A DNA stretch of 36,300 nucleotides from Betaproteobacteria bacterium (GCA_009921265.1 RFYV01000032.1:1-36300), one strand, 5' to 3'. Positions 20,574-30,002 are shown, counted from the stretch's first letter. Translations and numbers: made by a program. Notes: generated from the sequence alone by a model not told the origin.

Positions 20574-21842
20574 TCAATTTTCTTTTGTAGTAAAAACGGT
20601 GAGCACACCTGTATAGCCATACAAATTGCGATGCGCAATTTCTCCGCTGGCAAAAAACCCAACCAAAGGCAGATCACCCAAAGCGCGACGCAACAATTGA
20701 AGCTCAGCACTGGGTCCACCAAAATGGGGACCACCGCGGCCAGAGCAACTGACATAAATAGCACCCGCCATTCTTCGGGCCGGATGAGGCGCTGAAAAAT
20801 CTTGATCCGACAATTGCATCGCAACTTCTTGTGTGATGTCTTCAGGCTCTAAGGCTTCCCGAATTTCGGAACCGATGCGTAACAAATCTGCACGCGCAGC
20901 AGCTGCATCGCGCTGACAAAAGGTTAGTTGCATACCCACTTCAACCGAGTGCGCAACGGCAACGCCGTGTTGTTGTGGATCTAAACCAATGATGTGACGT
21001 ACCATCACTTCTTCTTCAAACTCGCCCGTGCGTTTGATCGAGGACTGATTGTGTGATGACAAACCCACCAATGTTGAACGTACTTGAGGAATTGCTTTTA
21101 AGGGTTCATCCAATGACACGCCCAATTCTGCCATCAATACATACAAGGCCGGAAAGTTGTTGAGTTTTAAAACCAAATGACCTTGCGCCTCGGTGACGGT
21201 ATGCGTGATTCCAACTGGCTGACAACCTTGCGTCACGCGAGAAACCATTGCCACATCCGAGCTAAAAGCAACGCCGCTGAGTCCGCCTTCAAATACACCG
21301 CTGACTTGCGTGTTGGGCACATCGCTTCCGTGTGCATTAACAGAAAACTGAATGGTTTGATGACGACTCGATGCGAGTCCACCAAACACATAACCTTGTG
21401 TCGTGAGATCGGCCACGTCTTCAATGAGTTCTGAAATTTGCGGCGTTTGTGCGTCTGCATGAATCAATGCGGTTTGAGCAACAAAGTCTGGCGGCCCCGC
21501 TTGGCCCAAGGGTGACAAGCCATTGAACACTTGAAATTGATCGACAGGCAAATCACACAGCATTAAAACCAATGCAGGCTCATCAAAGTATTCAACATTA
21601 TTGGATGACACGCCCACACCCACCGTACCACTCCAATGTGCAATGTTGCTTAATTCATCGCGCAAATGATCAAAGATGCTTTGTGCCTGATTGGCATAAT
21701 GGTCAGTGATATACAAAATACCCAATGTTGGCTGCGAAGCATATTCGGGTAGGGCCATTTGAGCGCGAACCTGCGCCAGCACCAATCCCGCAGCCATTTG
21801 CCATTGCGGATGCGTTGCATGACCGTAGGGAAACAATTTCAT
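20574..21842 (-). CDS. FIST N- and C-domain sensory protein
   Basis: FIST (F-box and intracellular signal transduction) proteins are thought to bind small ligands such as amino acids. The 422-aa protein has the FIST N part (about 35-200, with LGILYITDHYAN and TVGVGVSSNNVEYFDEPAL) and the FIST C part (about 230-410, ending in GGPSAELQLLRRALGDLPLV and GFFASGEI). No kinase or cyclase domain is attached. It overlaps phaM by four bases (ATGA) and is followed after one base by the acid sugar kinase. Its molecular role is not known. Confidence 0.85.
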   Translation of the reverse strand: MKLFPYGHATHPQWQMAAGLVLAQVRAQMALPEYASQPTLGILYITDHYANQAQSIFDHLRDELSNIAHWSGTVGVGVSSNNVEYFDEPALVLMLCDLPVDQFQVFNGLSPLGQAGPPDFVAQTALIHADAQTPQISELIEDVADLTTQGYVFGGLASSRHQTIQFSVNAHGSDVPNTQVSGVFEGGLSGVAFSSDVAMVSRVTQGCQPVGITHTVTEAQGHLVLKLNNFPALYVLMAELGVSLDEPLKAIPQVRSTLVGLSSHNQSSIKRTGEFEEEVMVRHIIGLDPQQHGVAVAHSVEVGMQLTFCQRDAAAARADLLRIGSEIREALEPEDITQEVAMQLSDQDFSAPHPARRMAGAIYVSCSGRGGPHFGGPSAELQLLRRALGDLPLVGFFASGEIAHRNLYGYTGVLTVFTTKEN

Positions 21843-22384
21843 GGTTTGCGAATACTTTTACCAGCTTGCTTTTTGGGATTGACAGCGGGTCTTTTATTTG
21901 ATTTTTCTTTTTGCGTGTTTGCTTTGACTGCAGATGCTGAGGCACTGGCGTGCGCTTGCAAATCCTGAACCGTTTTTTCTGCAATTTGTGTGAATTGTTG
22001 CGTGAGTGAACCCCACCAAGCCATGGGATCAACAGCAGGCGTTTCTTCATTGGTTGGGGTCTTTGTCGCCTTTGTATCGGGAATTTTGAATTGCAAAGAC
22101 TGAGACAGTTGTTCTGCGCTCAGATTCATTCCTTGCAATGTAGAGAGCGTCATTCGCTGTACTTCCATCGCTTGAATCGTTGCACTCAAAGCTTTTGAGT
22201 TTTGCTCAAGCCAAAATTGAACCGCTTTGAGCTCTTGAATTTTCTTTTCAATTTCTTTGGGATCGAGTGAGGGCGTAACCCAACTCGACATCGGAATGGG
22301 TGTGGATCCTTGTGTTGATAGTTGTTTTAAAAAATCAAAACCAGGAATCATTTTTTGAAAATCAAATGCAGACGGTGTAGTCAT
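21839..22384 (-). CDS. phaM: PhaM-type polyhydroxyalkanoate granule regulatory protein
   Basis: PhaM in Ralstonia activates the polymer synthase PhaC and ties granules to the nucleoid. This 181-aa protein shows the family pattern: a conserved core with SLDPKEIEKKIQELKAVQFW (about 46-65) then NSKALSATIQAMEVQRMTL, a motif with DPMAWWGSLTQQF, and a basic Lys/Pro/Ala tail (about 155-181) suited to DNA binding. I chose the ATG at 22384; a TTG three codons earlier is possible. No phaC, phaB or phasin gene is in the window. It overlaps the FIST gene by four bases. Confidence 0.75.
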   Translation of the reverse strand: MTTPSAFDFQKMIPGFDFLKQLSTQGSTPIPMSSWVTPSLDPKEIEKKIQELKAVQFWLEQNSKALSATIQAMEVQRMTLSTLQGMNLSAEQLSQSLQFKIPDTKATKTPTNEETPAVDPMAWWGSLTQQFTQIAEKTVQDLQAHASASASAVKANTQKEKSNKRPAVNPKKQAGKSIRKP

Positions 22385-22420
22385 AGGTGTCAATGTGAAT
22401 AATAAAAAAGAGGTGATTGG

Positions 22421-23110
22421 CTAGTCATTTTCCAATTTAAATTGAATAGGGATTTGAAACCACATGGCTTGTGGCACCCCTCCAACCTGGCCTGGCAAAT
22501 ACCGCCACTGCAGCACAGCGTCCAAGGCTGATTGGTCTAAGCGATCATAGCCTGATGTTTGTGCAATTTGTGCTTTTTGAGCATAGCCATCGACACCAAT
22601 CAAAACTTTGACAACCACACGTCCCTGTTCACCCAGCCGTTTGCTGATACGCGGATATTGGGGTTGCGCACGATTTTTGTAGTCGGCCAAGGTTGTGGGC
22701 AATTCAATAGGCGCAGATTTTTCTGGCGTGAGCACGCTCGGTGAAGGTGTTGTCGCTGCAACGGAGTGATGACTAGCACCTTCGCTCAACGAGGCCGATG
22801 GCACCAACTGCATTGTCGTTGTACGTGTATCGGATGACAATACAGACGCGGACGTGGGCGCGGCATTTGAATCAAAGCTTGATGTAAGTGCAGTGGCATA
22901 CTGAGAGTTCAACCGCGACGCACGCATGTCCTTTTGAGGGGGTAATGCGGCTTGTTTTGGCTGACTGTTATCCATTGGGTGCGAAGCCATCAACACTTTA
23001 ACAATGGCTTCGTCTTTAATTGATTGATCTGTATTTGAAAAGCCAACAATCAACGCACCATGCACAAACAAAACAGCACCCGTGATCCAAGCGATTTGTT
23101 GTTTGTGCAT
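22421..23110 (-). CDS. TonB-family protein
   Basis: A 229-aa protein with one N-terminal membrane helix (about residues 8-26, IAWITGAVLFVHGALIVGF), a long low-complexity Ser/Thr/Pro-rich periplasmic linker, and a C-terminal TonB domain (about 150-225: QPQYPRISKRLGEQGRVVVK, GYDRLDQSALDAVLQWRYLP). TonB proteins carry proton-motive energy to outer-membrane receptors, but no exbB/exbD genes are adjacent. The start MHKQQIA avoids overlap with the upstream gene; a TTG ten codons earlier is possible. It lies between the FAH-family gene and phaM. Confidence 0.8.
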   Translation of the reverse strand: MHKQQIAWITGAVLFVHGALIVGFSNTDQSIKDEAIVKVLMASHPMDNSQPKQAALPPQKDMRASRLNSQYATALTSSFDSNAAPTSASVLSSDTRTTTMQLVPSASLSEGASHHSVAATTPSPSVLTPEKSAPIELPTTLADYKNRAQPQYPRISKRLGEQGRVVVKVLIGVDGYAQKAQIAQTSGYDRLDQSALDAVLQWRYLPGQVGGVPQAMWFQIPIQFKLEND

Positions 23111-23129
23111 TCGATAAGTCGCAAAAAAA

Positions 23130-24143
23130 CTAACTGGCAACCAACGGTGTTATTTTTTGATCGATTGCACCAAAAACACTTTGACCGTCTTTGCCTTTCA
23201 TTTCAATACGAATGGTGTCGCCGTATTTCATGTACTCGGTCGTGACTTTGCCGTCGAGGATGGTTTCAATGGCGCGCTTTTCTGCGATGCAGCTATACCC
23301 TTTGGGCCAATCTTTTTTTCCTTTTGATTCGACGGCTTTGTTGCTAACAGTGCCGCTGCCGATGATGCTGCCAGCGCGCACATTGCGTGTTTTGCAAAGA
23401 TGCGAGATGAGCTGGCCAAAATGAAAAGTCATTTCAGTGCCTGCATCGCACATGCCTACTTTTTTTCCATTCCATGTTGATTGCATGGTTAAGTGAATTC
23501 GACCTTTGTCCCACGATTCACCAAATTCATCCACAGTGACCGCAACGGGACTGAATGCCGTGGCGGGTTTGCCTTGTAAAAAACCAAAGCCTTTTGCAAT
23601 TTCGTCAGGGATTAAGTTGCGCAATGACACATCATTAGCCAACATCACCAAGCGAATACCTTCTAGCGCTTGCTTGGGTGATGCGGTCATTGGGACATCA
23701 CCCGTGATGACTGCCAACTCCGCTTCAAAGTCAATTCCGTAATCTTCGCTTGCACAAATCACATCATCACAAGCACCCATGAAGTCATCGCTTCCGCCCT
23801 GGTAGATCAAAGGGTCGGTGTAATAATTCGCAGGCACTTCGATATTGCGTGATGCACGAACCAATTCGACGTGATTGATATAGGCCGAAGCATCGGCCCA
23901 TTGATAAGCACGTGACAACGGGGCCATGCACATTTGAGGATCAAATGCAAAAGCGTGCCGCGCTTTTCCATGGTTGAGCGTGTCATACAAATCTTGCAAT
24001 TGAGGGGATAAAAAGTCCCAATCATCCAAAACATTTTGTAATCGATGCGCAACGTCTGTCGCATAATGTGCTGTGTGTAAATCGCGAGAAACCACCACCA
24101 GTTGTCCATCGCGCGAGCCATCTTTATAAGTGGCCAATTTCAT
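23130..24143 (-). CDS. Fumarylacetoacetate hydrolase (FAH) family protein
   Basis: The FAH fold hydrolyses carbon-carbon bonds in beta-diketo acids using a divalent metal. The 337-aa protein has an N-terminal region with MKLATYKDGSRDGQLVVVSR, a metal-site segment DFEAELAVITGDV (about 141-153), VMLANDVSLRN, and GSIIGSGTVSNKAVESKG. It is close in pattern to an uncharacterised FAH subgroup common in Burkholderiales, so calling it true fumarylacetoacetase is not safe. The ATG follows AAAGGAAAC. First gene of the five-gene minus-strand run ending with the acid sugar kinase. Confidence 0.85.
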   Translation of the reverse strand: MKLATYKDGSRDGQLVVVSRDLHTAHYATDVAHRLQNVLDDWDFLSPQLQDLYDTLNHGKARHAFAFDPQMCMAPLSRAYQWADASAYINHVELVRASRNIEVPANYYTDPLIYQGGSDDFMGACDDVICASEDYGIDFEAELAVITGDVPMTASPKQALEGIRLVMLANDVSLRNLIPDEIAKGFGFLQGKPATAFSPVAVTVDEFGESWDKGRIHLTMQSTWNGKKVGMCDAGTEMTFHFGQLISHLCKTRNVRAGSIIGSGTVSNKAVESKGKKDWPKGYSCIAEKRAIETILDGKVTTEYMKYGDTIRIEMKGKDGQSVFGAIDQKITPLVAS

Positions 24144-24259
24144 CGGTGTTTCCTTTCAGTTGCAAGAGGATGCGGAGCGCATAAAAAAATTATCCAAACC
24201 ACACGTCATTCAATACCTTGATTTCATTCAAATTCTATCCAAATCCACATTGGCAACAT

Positions 24260-25196
24260 ATGGTCTGGCTGTCGCTAGGTGTATGGATCGTACACCTGAT
24301 TGTTTTACAAAATATTTCTTTATGGGGAACGGATGAAGGCCCGCCTTTTAAAACCATGGTGGTGACGCAACACACTCAAACACCAGAGCCTAAGTCCAAG
24401 CCTATCGATGCACCAAAACCCAGCAAAAAAATAACCCCAGCACCCGAGCCTGTTGTGCCCAACAATACGCCGTTAACTCAAGAGCCCGTACCCGCTCAAG
24501 CTGTTACCCCATCCCCAACGTCGAGCACACAAGAAATCCTCAGCACTCCAACAGAGAAAAAAGAAATTTTAGAAGCTGCACCCCCTCAGCCCATAGCGGT
24601 CGCTTATGCCATTCCTGGATCAACACGTCTGCGCTATGAAGTCAGTGGGACAGCACGCAATCTCAACTACACCGCAAGTGGCGAACTTTTGTGGCAACAC
24701 GATGGTCAAAAATACAACGCACGGTATGAGGTGAGTGCTTTTTTATTGGGCTCACGCAGTCAAACCAGCGTTGGTCAAATCAGCGCTAGCCGTTCAATTT
24801 GATCGTGAAAAAGCATTGATTATTTACAGTGCTAATTCAACACCTTCACTTTTAATGGAAGGTGCGCAAGATCGTTTGAGTGTGTTAATTCAATTGGGCG
24901 CACGATTATCGGGTGACACCCAATCTCAAAGCGCAGGATCGAGCATACAAATACCCGTCGTCTCTTCTCGAGAAAGTGAGATATGGTTGTTTGTGGTGGA
25001 TGGTGAAGAAAAAATTGAATTGCCCTATCAATCTTTAAATACTCTGAAAGTGACACGAACACCCAGGCGAGAGTACGACCAAAAAATTGAAGTGTGGTTG
25101 TCGCCTCAATTAGGAATGATGCCTGTGAGATTCAAATTAACACAATCCAATGGCGATTTTGTCGATCAAAAATTACGCTCGGTGAGCGCGCCCTAA
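24260..25196 (+). pseudogene. DUF3108 protein, broken by a frame-shifting deletion
   Basis: Two plus-strand frames together make one DUF3108 protein. The first (to a TGA at 24800-24802) has a membrane helix, a Pro-rich linker like TonB, and the start of the DUF3108 domain (RLRYEVSGTARNLNYTASGE, ending GQISASRSI). The second resumes at about 24786 with AVQFDREKALIIYSAN and runs to LRSVSAP at the stop. Between them about 13-17 residues expected in relatives (a GL.P.RF..K.R type stretch) are missing and the frame shifts by one. The stop codons of this gene and the convergent AbrB-like gene overlap. The start is uncertain; an upstream TTG at 24218 is possible. Confidence 0.75.
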
Positions 25197-26155
25197 TCAG
25201 ACGTTTTGCGCACATAAAGCCACTGATACAACGGCCCTGATAACAACAACACGGCCACCAATCTTGACGACTGAAATACCGTCACAATAGGCGCGCCGAG
25301 TTGCAAAACCTTTGCGGTAATGGCCATCTCAGTAATACCACCTGGCGCACTGGCCAATATCAATGTGGCAAACGGCAAATGCGTCATCTCTAGCAACACA
25401 TAAGAAAACAAAATACACAAAAAAATCATCCCAAAAGTTCCAATCGCGACGCTGAATAACCAACGCGGCGCCGACTTCACAAATTGACGGTTGAAACGAA
25501 CCCCTAAACTCACACCAATGAACAGTTGCGCGACATTGGTTGCTTCACTGGGTAATGCGGTTAAACGAACATCCATCATGGTGACGATCATTGAAACCAA
25601 CATTGCACCCATAAACCAAGGGTTGGCGCGCTTGAGTTTCATCATCACAAAAATACCGATGGCAGTGAGAAGCGCCAGCACTCCCATTCCCCACAGAGAA
25701 ATTTCTCGTACGACTGGCTGCGTGATTTGAATCTGCCCAAAATTAGCCCACTGAATTCCAAATGGAATCACCAAAGTCACAATCAATAAGCGCATGCTAT
25801 GCGCAGAAGCAACCAAATCAGTGACTGCATTTTCTCGCTCCGACAACAAGGTCATCTCCGATGCGCCACCAATTGGTCCAGAAAAATAAGATGTGGCTCT
25901 GTTAAAGTTTGTCATATGCGGCGCATTGAAAAAATGCAGCCACACACCAAAAAAATACCCCAATACCAAAGACCAAGTAATCGATAAAGCAATGACCCAC
26001 CAAGCAGAAATTAAAAGTTGTGCAACCGCAGGTGTGAAATACAAACCCAATGCAATGCCAATGATCCATTGACCGATATTGCGCAAAGGGTCCCAACTGC
26101 GTGTGGGCAATCCCAACATGGATGCCAATTTTTTCAATTGCGTTTCGAAAATCAC
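25193..26155 (-). CDS. AbrB-family membrane protein, apparently shortened at the N-terminus
   Basis: Multi-spanning inner-membrane protein of the AbrB family (once called putative ammonia monooxygenases; function unproven). The repeated transport-like motif appears twice: FSGPIGGASEMTLL (about 91-104) and ILASAPGGITEMAITAKVL (about 269-287). At 320 aa it lacks roughly the first 40-50 residues of relatives, where one or two helices and a LLGPM-type motif are expected. The start here is a GTG directly after an in-frame stop. It could be a natural short form or a decayed gene. It is convergent with the DUF3108 remnant. Confidence 0.75.
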   Translation of the reverse strand: MIFETQLKKLASMLGLPTRSWDPLRNIGQWIIGIALGLYFTPAVAQLLISAWWVIALSITWSLVLGYFFGVWLHFFNAPHMTNFNRATSYFSGPIGGASEMTLLSERENAVTDLVASAHSMRLLIVTLVIPFGIQWANFGQIQITQPVVREISLWGMGVLALLTAIGIFVMMKLKRANPWFMGAMLVSMIVTMMDVRLTALPSEATNVAQLFIGVSLGVRFNRQFVKSAPRWLFSVAIGTFGMIFLCILFSYVLLEMTHLPFATLILASAPGGITEMAITAKVLQLGAPIVTVFQSSRLVAVLLLSGPLYQWLYVRKTSD

Positions 26156-26208
26156 TCATAAAAGGTTTGCTTGTGGGCAAACCACAAAATGAAATATTAT
26201 TAAATACG

Positions 26209-27543
26209 TTAAGCGTGTTGTTGAATAGATGAAGCCAGCGTACTGACCATTTGGTCGATGTGATTATTTTCGACGATATAAGGCGGCGCAAAAACTAAAG
26301 TGTCACCTGCGGCTCTTACCAACACGCCCTTGTTAAAACAATCCAAAAAGATTTGATATGCGCGTTTGCCAGGCGACCCCTCAATGGATAACAAATCAAC
26401 AGCTGCTGCCAAGCCTAAACTTCGAATGCCCACAACATGAGGCAAACCTTTGAGAGTGCTGTGCATGGCGTCGCCCAAAACTGGACCCATTTGTGACGCA
26501 CGATTGAATAAATCTTCTTGCTTAAATAAATCGAGTGATGCAATCGCGGCCGCACAAGCAACAGGATGACCCGAATACGTATAGCCATGAAAAAATTCAA
26601 TCGTATGTTCGGGCGAATCGTTGTTCATCAATGTGTCGTATAAAAAATCTCGACAAATCACACCGCCCAATGGAATCACACCATTGGTTACGCATTTTGC
26701 AAAATTGAGCATATCTGGCACAACACCATAAAAATCAGCGGCAAAATTTTTGCCCATGCGACCAAAGCCTGTGATCACTTCATCAAAAATTAACAAGATG
26801 CCGTGCTTGTCGCATATTTGTCTTAGGCGTTGCAAATAGCCTTTGGGCGGCAAATACCATCCCGCACTGCCCGCCACGGGTTCGACCATGATGGCGGCCA
26901 CATTGCTTGGGTCATGCAAAGGAAGAATTCGATTTTCCAACTCCAGCAACAAATCTTCGCTCCATTGCGGCTCAACCCCATGGATATAAGCATGGTTGAT
27001 GGGGTCATGAATAAAACGCATGTGATCTACACGCGGCAATAGTGCCGTGCCAAAAGCCTTTCGATTGGCAGGAATGCCTCCCACACTCATGCCGCCAAAG
27101 CCCACACCGTGATAGCCGCGCTCTCGGCCAATAAAAACATTGCGATGTCCTTGACCTCTGGCGCGGTGATAGGCCAAGGCTACTTTTAATGAAGTGTCAG
27201 CAGCCTCTGATCCCGAGTTGCAAAATAAAACTTTATTTAAATCGCCTGGCGCCATGGAGGTGATGACTGCAGCGGCTTCAAAGGCTTGGTCGTTGCTGAC
27301 TTGAAAAGCAGTGGAGTAATCCAAAGTATCGAGTTGTTTTTTAATCGCCTCGTTAATAGGCGCGCGGTTGTGTCCCGCGCCCACACACCACAAACTAGAA
27401 ATTCCATCCAATACGTTTTTGCCATCGTGCGTCGTGAAATGCATGCCATTGGCTTTTACAAATACCCGCGGCTCCTTGCGAAAATGGCGATTGGGCGTAA
27501 AAGGCAACCATTGGTTTTCCATTTGCAGCGGTATATTTTTCAT
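26209..27543 (-). CDS. Omega-amino acid--pyruvate aminotransferase (class III)
   Basis: PLP-dependent class III transaminase, closest in pattern to beta-alanine:pyruvate aminotransferases. The 444-aa protein has FCNSGSEAADTSLKVALAYH (about 105-124), the PLP-Asp motif LLIFDEVITGFGRMG, and the Schiff-base Lys in LNFAKCVTNGVIPLGG, followed by HGYTYSGHPVACAAA. The ATG is chosen from the GTGGAGATTGCC ribosome binding site. It would convert beta-alanine or similar omega-amines to semialdehydes; the exact substrate is not visible. It is divergent from purU. Confidence 0.88.
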   Translation of the reverse strand: MKNIPLQMENQWLPFTPNRHFRKEPRVFVKANGMHFTTHDGKNVLDGISSLWCVGAGHNRAPINEAIKKQLDTLDYSTAFQVSNDQAFEAAAVITSMAPGDLNKVLFCNSGSEAADTSLKVALAYHRARGQGHRNVFIGRERGYHGVGFGGMSVGGIPANRKAFGTALLPRVDHMRFIHDPINHAYIHGVEPQWSEDLLLELENRILPLHDPSNVAAIMVEPVAGSAGWYLPPKGYLQRLRQICDKHGILLIFDEVITGFGRMGKNFAADFYGVVPDMLNFAKCVTNGVIPLGGVICRDFLYDTLMNNDSPEHTIEFFHGYTYSGHPVACAAAIASLDLFKQEDLFNRASQMGPVLGDAMHSTLKGLPHVVGIRSLGLAAAVDLLSIEGSPGKRAYQIFLDCFNKGVLVRAAGDTLVFAPPYIVENNHIDQMVSTLASSIQQHA

Positions 27544-27657
27544 GGCAATCTCCACAATCGATTAAGTCGCTAGTTTAGATGAGCCGTTTGGTGAGCGTAT
27601 TAACCTAGATATAGCCGCCCCAAACAAGACAATTGGAGTCCTGCGACAATCTGCTCT

Positions 27658-28503
27658 ATGAAGAACACCTACATCCTGACCCTCTCTTGCCCCGACCGTG
27701 CAGGCATTGTTCATGCCGTCTCTGGATTTTTATTTGAACGCGCTGGCAATATTGAAGAGGCCAAACAATTCAACGATGCAGGCACGGGCTTGTTTTTTAT
27801 GCGGGTTCAGTTTTCAATTGAAATGGATGAAGCAACTTTGCGCGGTCAATTACCAAGTCTTGCAAAACAATTTGACATGCATTTCCAATTGCACTCCAAC
27901 AATCAACCATTGCGTACGGTTTTGATGGTGAGCAAAGAAGGCCATTGCCTCAATGATTTGTTGTTTCGATGGAAATCGGGTTTGTTACACATGGACATCC
28001 GAGCCATCATCAGCAATCACCGCGAGTTTTATCAACTCGCCGCCAGCTACAACGTACCCTTTCATCACATTGCAGTAACGGCATACACTAAAGAAGAGTC
28101 TGAAAAAAAACAATTGGACATTATCGAATCCGAAGGTGCCGAGTTGGTGGTACTGGCGCGTTACATGCAAATTTTGTCTAACAACATGTGTCATCGATTA
28201 GCGGGACGTGCTATCAATATTCATCACAGTTTTTTGCCTAGTTTCAAAGGTGCCAAGCCCTATTATCAAGCGCACGATCGTGGCGTCAAACTCATTGGTG
28301 CAACAGCGCATTACGTCACTGCCGATTTGGACGAAGGCCCCATCATTGAACAAGACGTCGCGCGCGTTGACCACAGCCTCACTGTAGAAGACCTCACAGC
28401 TTTGGGACGCGACACCGAAAGCCAAGTGTTAGCGCGTGCGGTTAAATGGCATTGCGAGCATCGCGTTCTTGTGAATGGCCACAAAACAGTTGTGTTTAAA
28501 TAA
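27658..28503 (+). CDS. purU: Formyltetrahydrofolate deformylase
   Basis: Hydrolyses 10-formyltetrahydrofolate to formate and tetrahydrofolate, balancing one-carbon pools and feeding formate to purine synthesis. The 281-aa protein has an N-terminal ACT domain (LSCPDRAGIVHAVSGFLFER, residues 9-28) and a C-terminal formyltransferase-fold domain with RAINIHHSFLPSFKGAKPY and TADLDEGPIIEQD, which hold the catalytic His and Asp. Length is normal. A weak promoter (TTGGTG, 16 bases, TATAGC) may lie just upstream. glcD follows after 14 bases. Confidence 0.95.
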   Translation: MKNTYILTLSCPDRAGIVHAVSGFLFERAGNIEEAKQFNDAGTGLFFMRVQFSIEMDEATLRGQLPSLAKQFDMHFQLHSNNQPLRTVLMVSKEGHCLNDLLFRWKSGLLHMDIRAIISNHREFYQLAASYNVPFHHIAVTAYTKEESEKKQLDIIESEGAELVVLARYMQILSNNMCHRLAGRAINIHHSFLPSFKGAKPYYQAHDRGVKLIGATAHYVTADLDEGPIIEQDVARVDHSLTVEDLTALGRDTESQVLARAVKWHCEHRVLVNGHKTVVFK

Positions 28504-28517
28504 ATTTTGATTCCATC

Positions 28518-30002
28518 ATGAACACACTTGCAACACCAGAAAAAATTCAAATACATTCACCTGTGATTCACGCATTGCGCAAGGCCTTGCCCGCTCATGC
28601 GGTTTTAAGTCGTCAAGAAGACACCGCTCCTTACGAGTGCGATGGCCTCACCGCCTATCGTCAACGTCCCATGTGTGTGGTTCTTCCTGAAACAACTGCG
28701 CAGGTTCAGCAGGTTTTACAAATTTGTTATCGACTCGGTGTGCCCGTTGTTGCCAGAGGCGCTGGAACGGGCTTGTCGGGTGGGGCCATGCCCCATTCGC
28801 AAGGCATTACCCTGTCATTGGCCAAATTCAATCGCATCCTTCAAATGGACGCCCACTCGCGCACAGCGGTGGTTCAATGCGGTGTGCGCAACTTAGCCAT
28901 TAGTGAAGCCGCTTCTTCTTTGGGTTTGTATTACGCACCCGATCCATCGAGTCAAATTGCTTGCACCATTGGCGGTAATGTCGCGGAAAATTCTGGCGGC
29001 GTTCACTGTCTCAAATATGGACTCACACTGCACAACGTCCTCAAAATTTCTGGCTTCACCATTGAGGGTGAGCCCATTGAGTTGGGTGGCGACGCGCTTG
29101 ACGCACCCGGTTTGGATTTGTTGCCATTGGTTGTTGGCTCCGAAGGCATGCTGGCTATCACCACCGAAGTCACCGTCAAACTCACACCCAAACCGCAACT
29201 CGCACGTTGCATCATGGCAAGTTTTGATGATCTACAAAAAGCAGGCGACGCAGTGGCGCAAGTGATTGCATCGGGTATTATTCCTGCGGGCCTCGAAATG
29301 ATGGACAAGCCCATGACGGCGGCAGTTGAAGATTTTGTACATGCGGGTTACGACCTCACTGCAGAAGCAATCTTGTTATGCGAATCCGATGGAACGTCCG
29401 AAGAAGTGGAAGAAGAAATTGGTCGAATGATTGCTGTGTTGCGTCAAAGTGGCGCGACCGCCATCTCCGTGAGCAACAACGAGGCCGAACGACTCAAATT
29501 TTGGAGCGGAAGAAAAAATGCATTTCCTGCCAGCGGGCGCATGAGCCCCGACTACATGTGCATGGACTCCACCATTCCTCGCAAACGATTAGCGGATATC
29601 TTGCTTGCTATTGCAGAGATGGAAAAAAAATATCAACTGCGTTGCGCCAATGTTTTCCATGCGGGTGATGGCAACTTACATCCGCTCATCTTGTTTGATG
29701 CCAACGATCCAGATCAACTGCATCGCGCCGAATTATTTGGTGCTGATATTTTAGAAACCAGCGTGGTTATGGGTGGCACGGTTACGGGTGAGCACGGTGT
29801 GGGCATTGAAAAACTCAACAGCATGTGCGTGCAATTTTCTGAACACGAGAACGAGCAAATGTTTGCAATCAAACGCGCCTTTGATAGCAAGGGCTTGCTC
29901 AATCCTGGCAAAGTGATTCCCACCCTTCAACGCTGCGCAGAATACGGCAAGATGTTGGTTCGTGGCGGTCAAATATCTCACCCGAATATCGAGCGTTTTT
30001 AA
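28518..30002 (+). CDS. glcD: FAD-linked oxidase, glycolate oxidase GlcD type
   Basis: FAD-dependent 2-hydroxyacid oxidoreductase. The 494-aa protein has the vanillyl-alcohol-oxidase-type FAD domain (VVARGAGTGLSGGAMPHSQG, about 76-95; IACTIGGNVAENSGGVHCLK, about 150-169; VVGSEGMLAITTEVTVKLTP) and the C-terminal FAD-oxidase domain with HAGDGNLHPLILFD and TGEHGVGIEK. The pattern is GlcD, but glcE and glcF, which normally follow and are needed for glycolate oxidase, are absent; they could be elsewhere, or the enzyme may be a stand-alone D-2-hydroxyacid dehydrogenase. Its TAA overlaps that of convergent yggS. Confidence 0.85.
   Translation: MNTLATPEKIQIHSPVIHALRKALPAHAVLSRQEDTAPYECDGLTAYRQRPMCVVLPETTAQVQQVLQICYRLGVPVVARGAGTGLSGGAMPHSQGITLSLAKFNRILQMDAHSRTAVVQCGVRNLAISEAASSLGLYYAPDPSSQIACTIGGNVAENSGGVHCLKYGLTLHNVLKISGFTIEGEPIELGGDALDAPGLDLLPLVVGSEGMLAITTEVTVKLTPKPQLARCIMASFDDLQKAGDAVAQVIASGIIPAGLEMMDKPMTAAVEDFVHAGYDLTAEAILLCESDGTSEEVEEEIGRMIAVLRQSGATAISVSNNEAERLKFWSGRKNAFPASGRMSPDYMCMDSTIPRKRLADILLAIAEMEKKYQLRCANVFHAGDGNLHPLILFDANDPDQLHRAELFGADILETSVVMGGTVTGEHGVGIEKLNSMCVQFSEHENEQMFAIKRAFDSKGLLNPGKVIPTLQRCAEYGKMLVRGGQISHPNIERF

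Noticed and set aside
19649..20795. Long plus-strand frames opposite the acid sugar kinase and FIST genes
   Set aside because: Both minus-strand genes are clear family members over their whole length; the opposite frames have no recognisable protein features.
20573..20824. N-terminal extension of the acid sugar kinase into the FIST gene
   Set aside because: The added 84 residues are the FIST coding sequence read in another frame; the conserved N-terminus begins at the ATG at 20572.
24130..24336. Plus-strand frame upstream of the DUF3108 gene
   Set aside because: No signal or domain is seen, and it overlaps the real N-terminal membrane helix in another frame.
25902..26291. Minus-strand frame of 129 codons overlapping the AbrB-like and aminotransferase genes
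   Set aside because: It is Cys/Phe-rich antisense-type sequence in a shifted frame; it does not supply the missing AbrB N-terminus.
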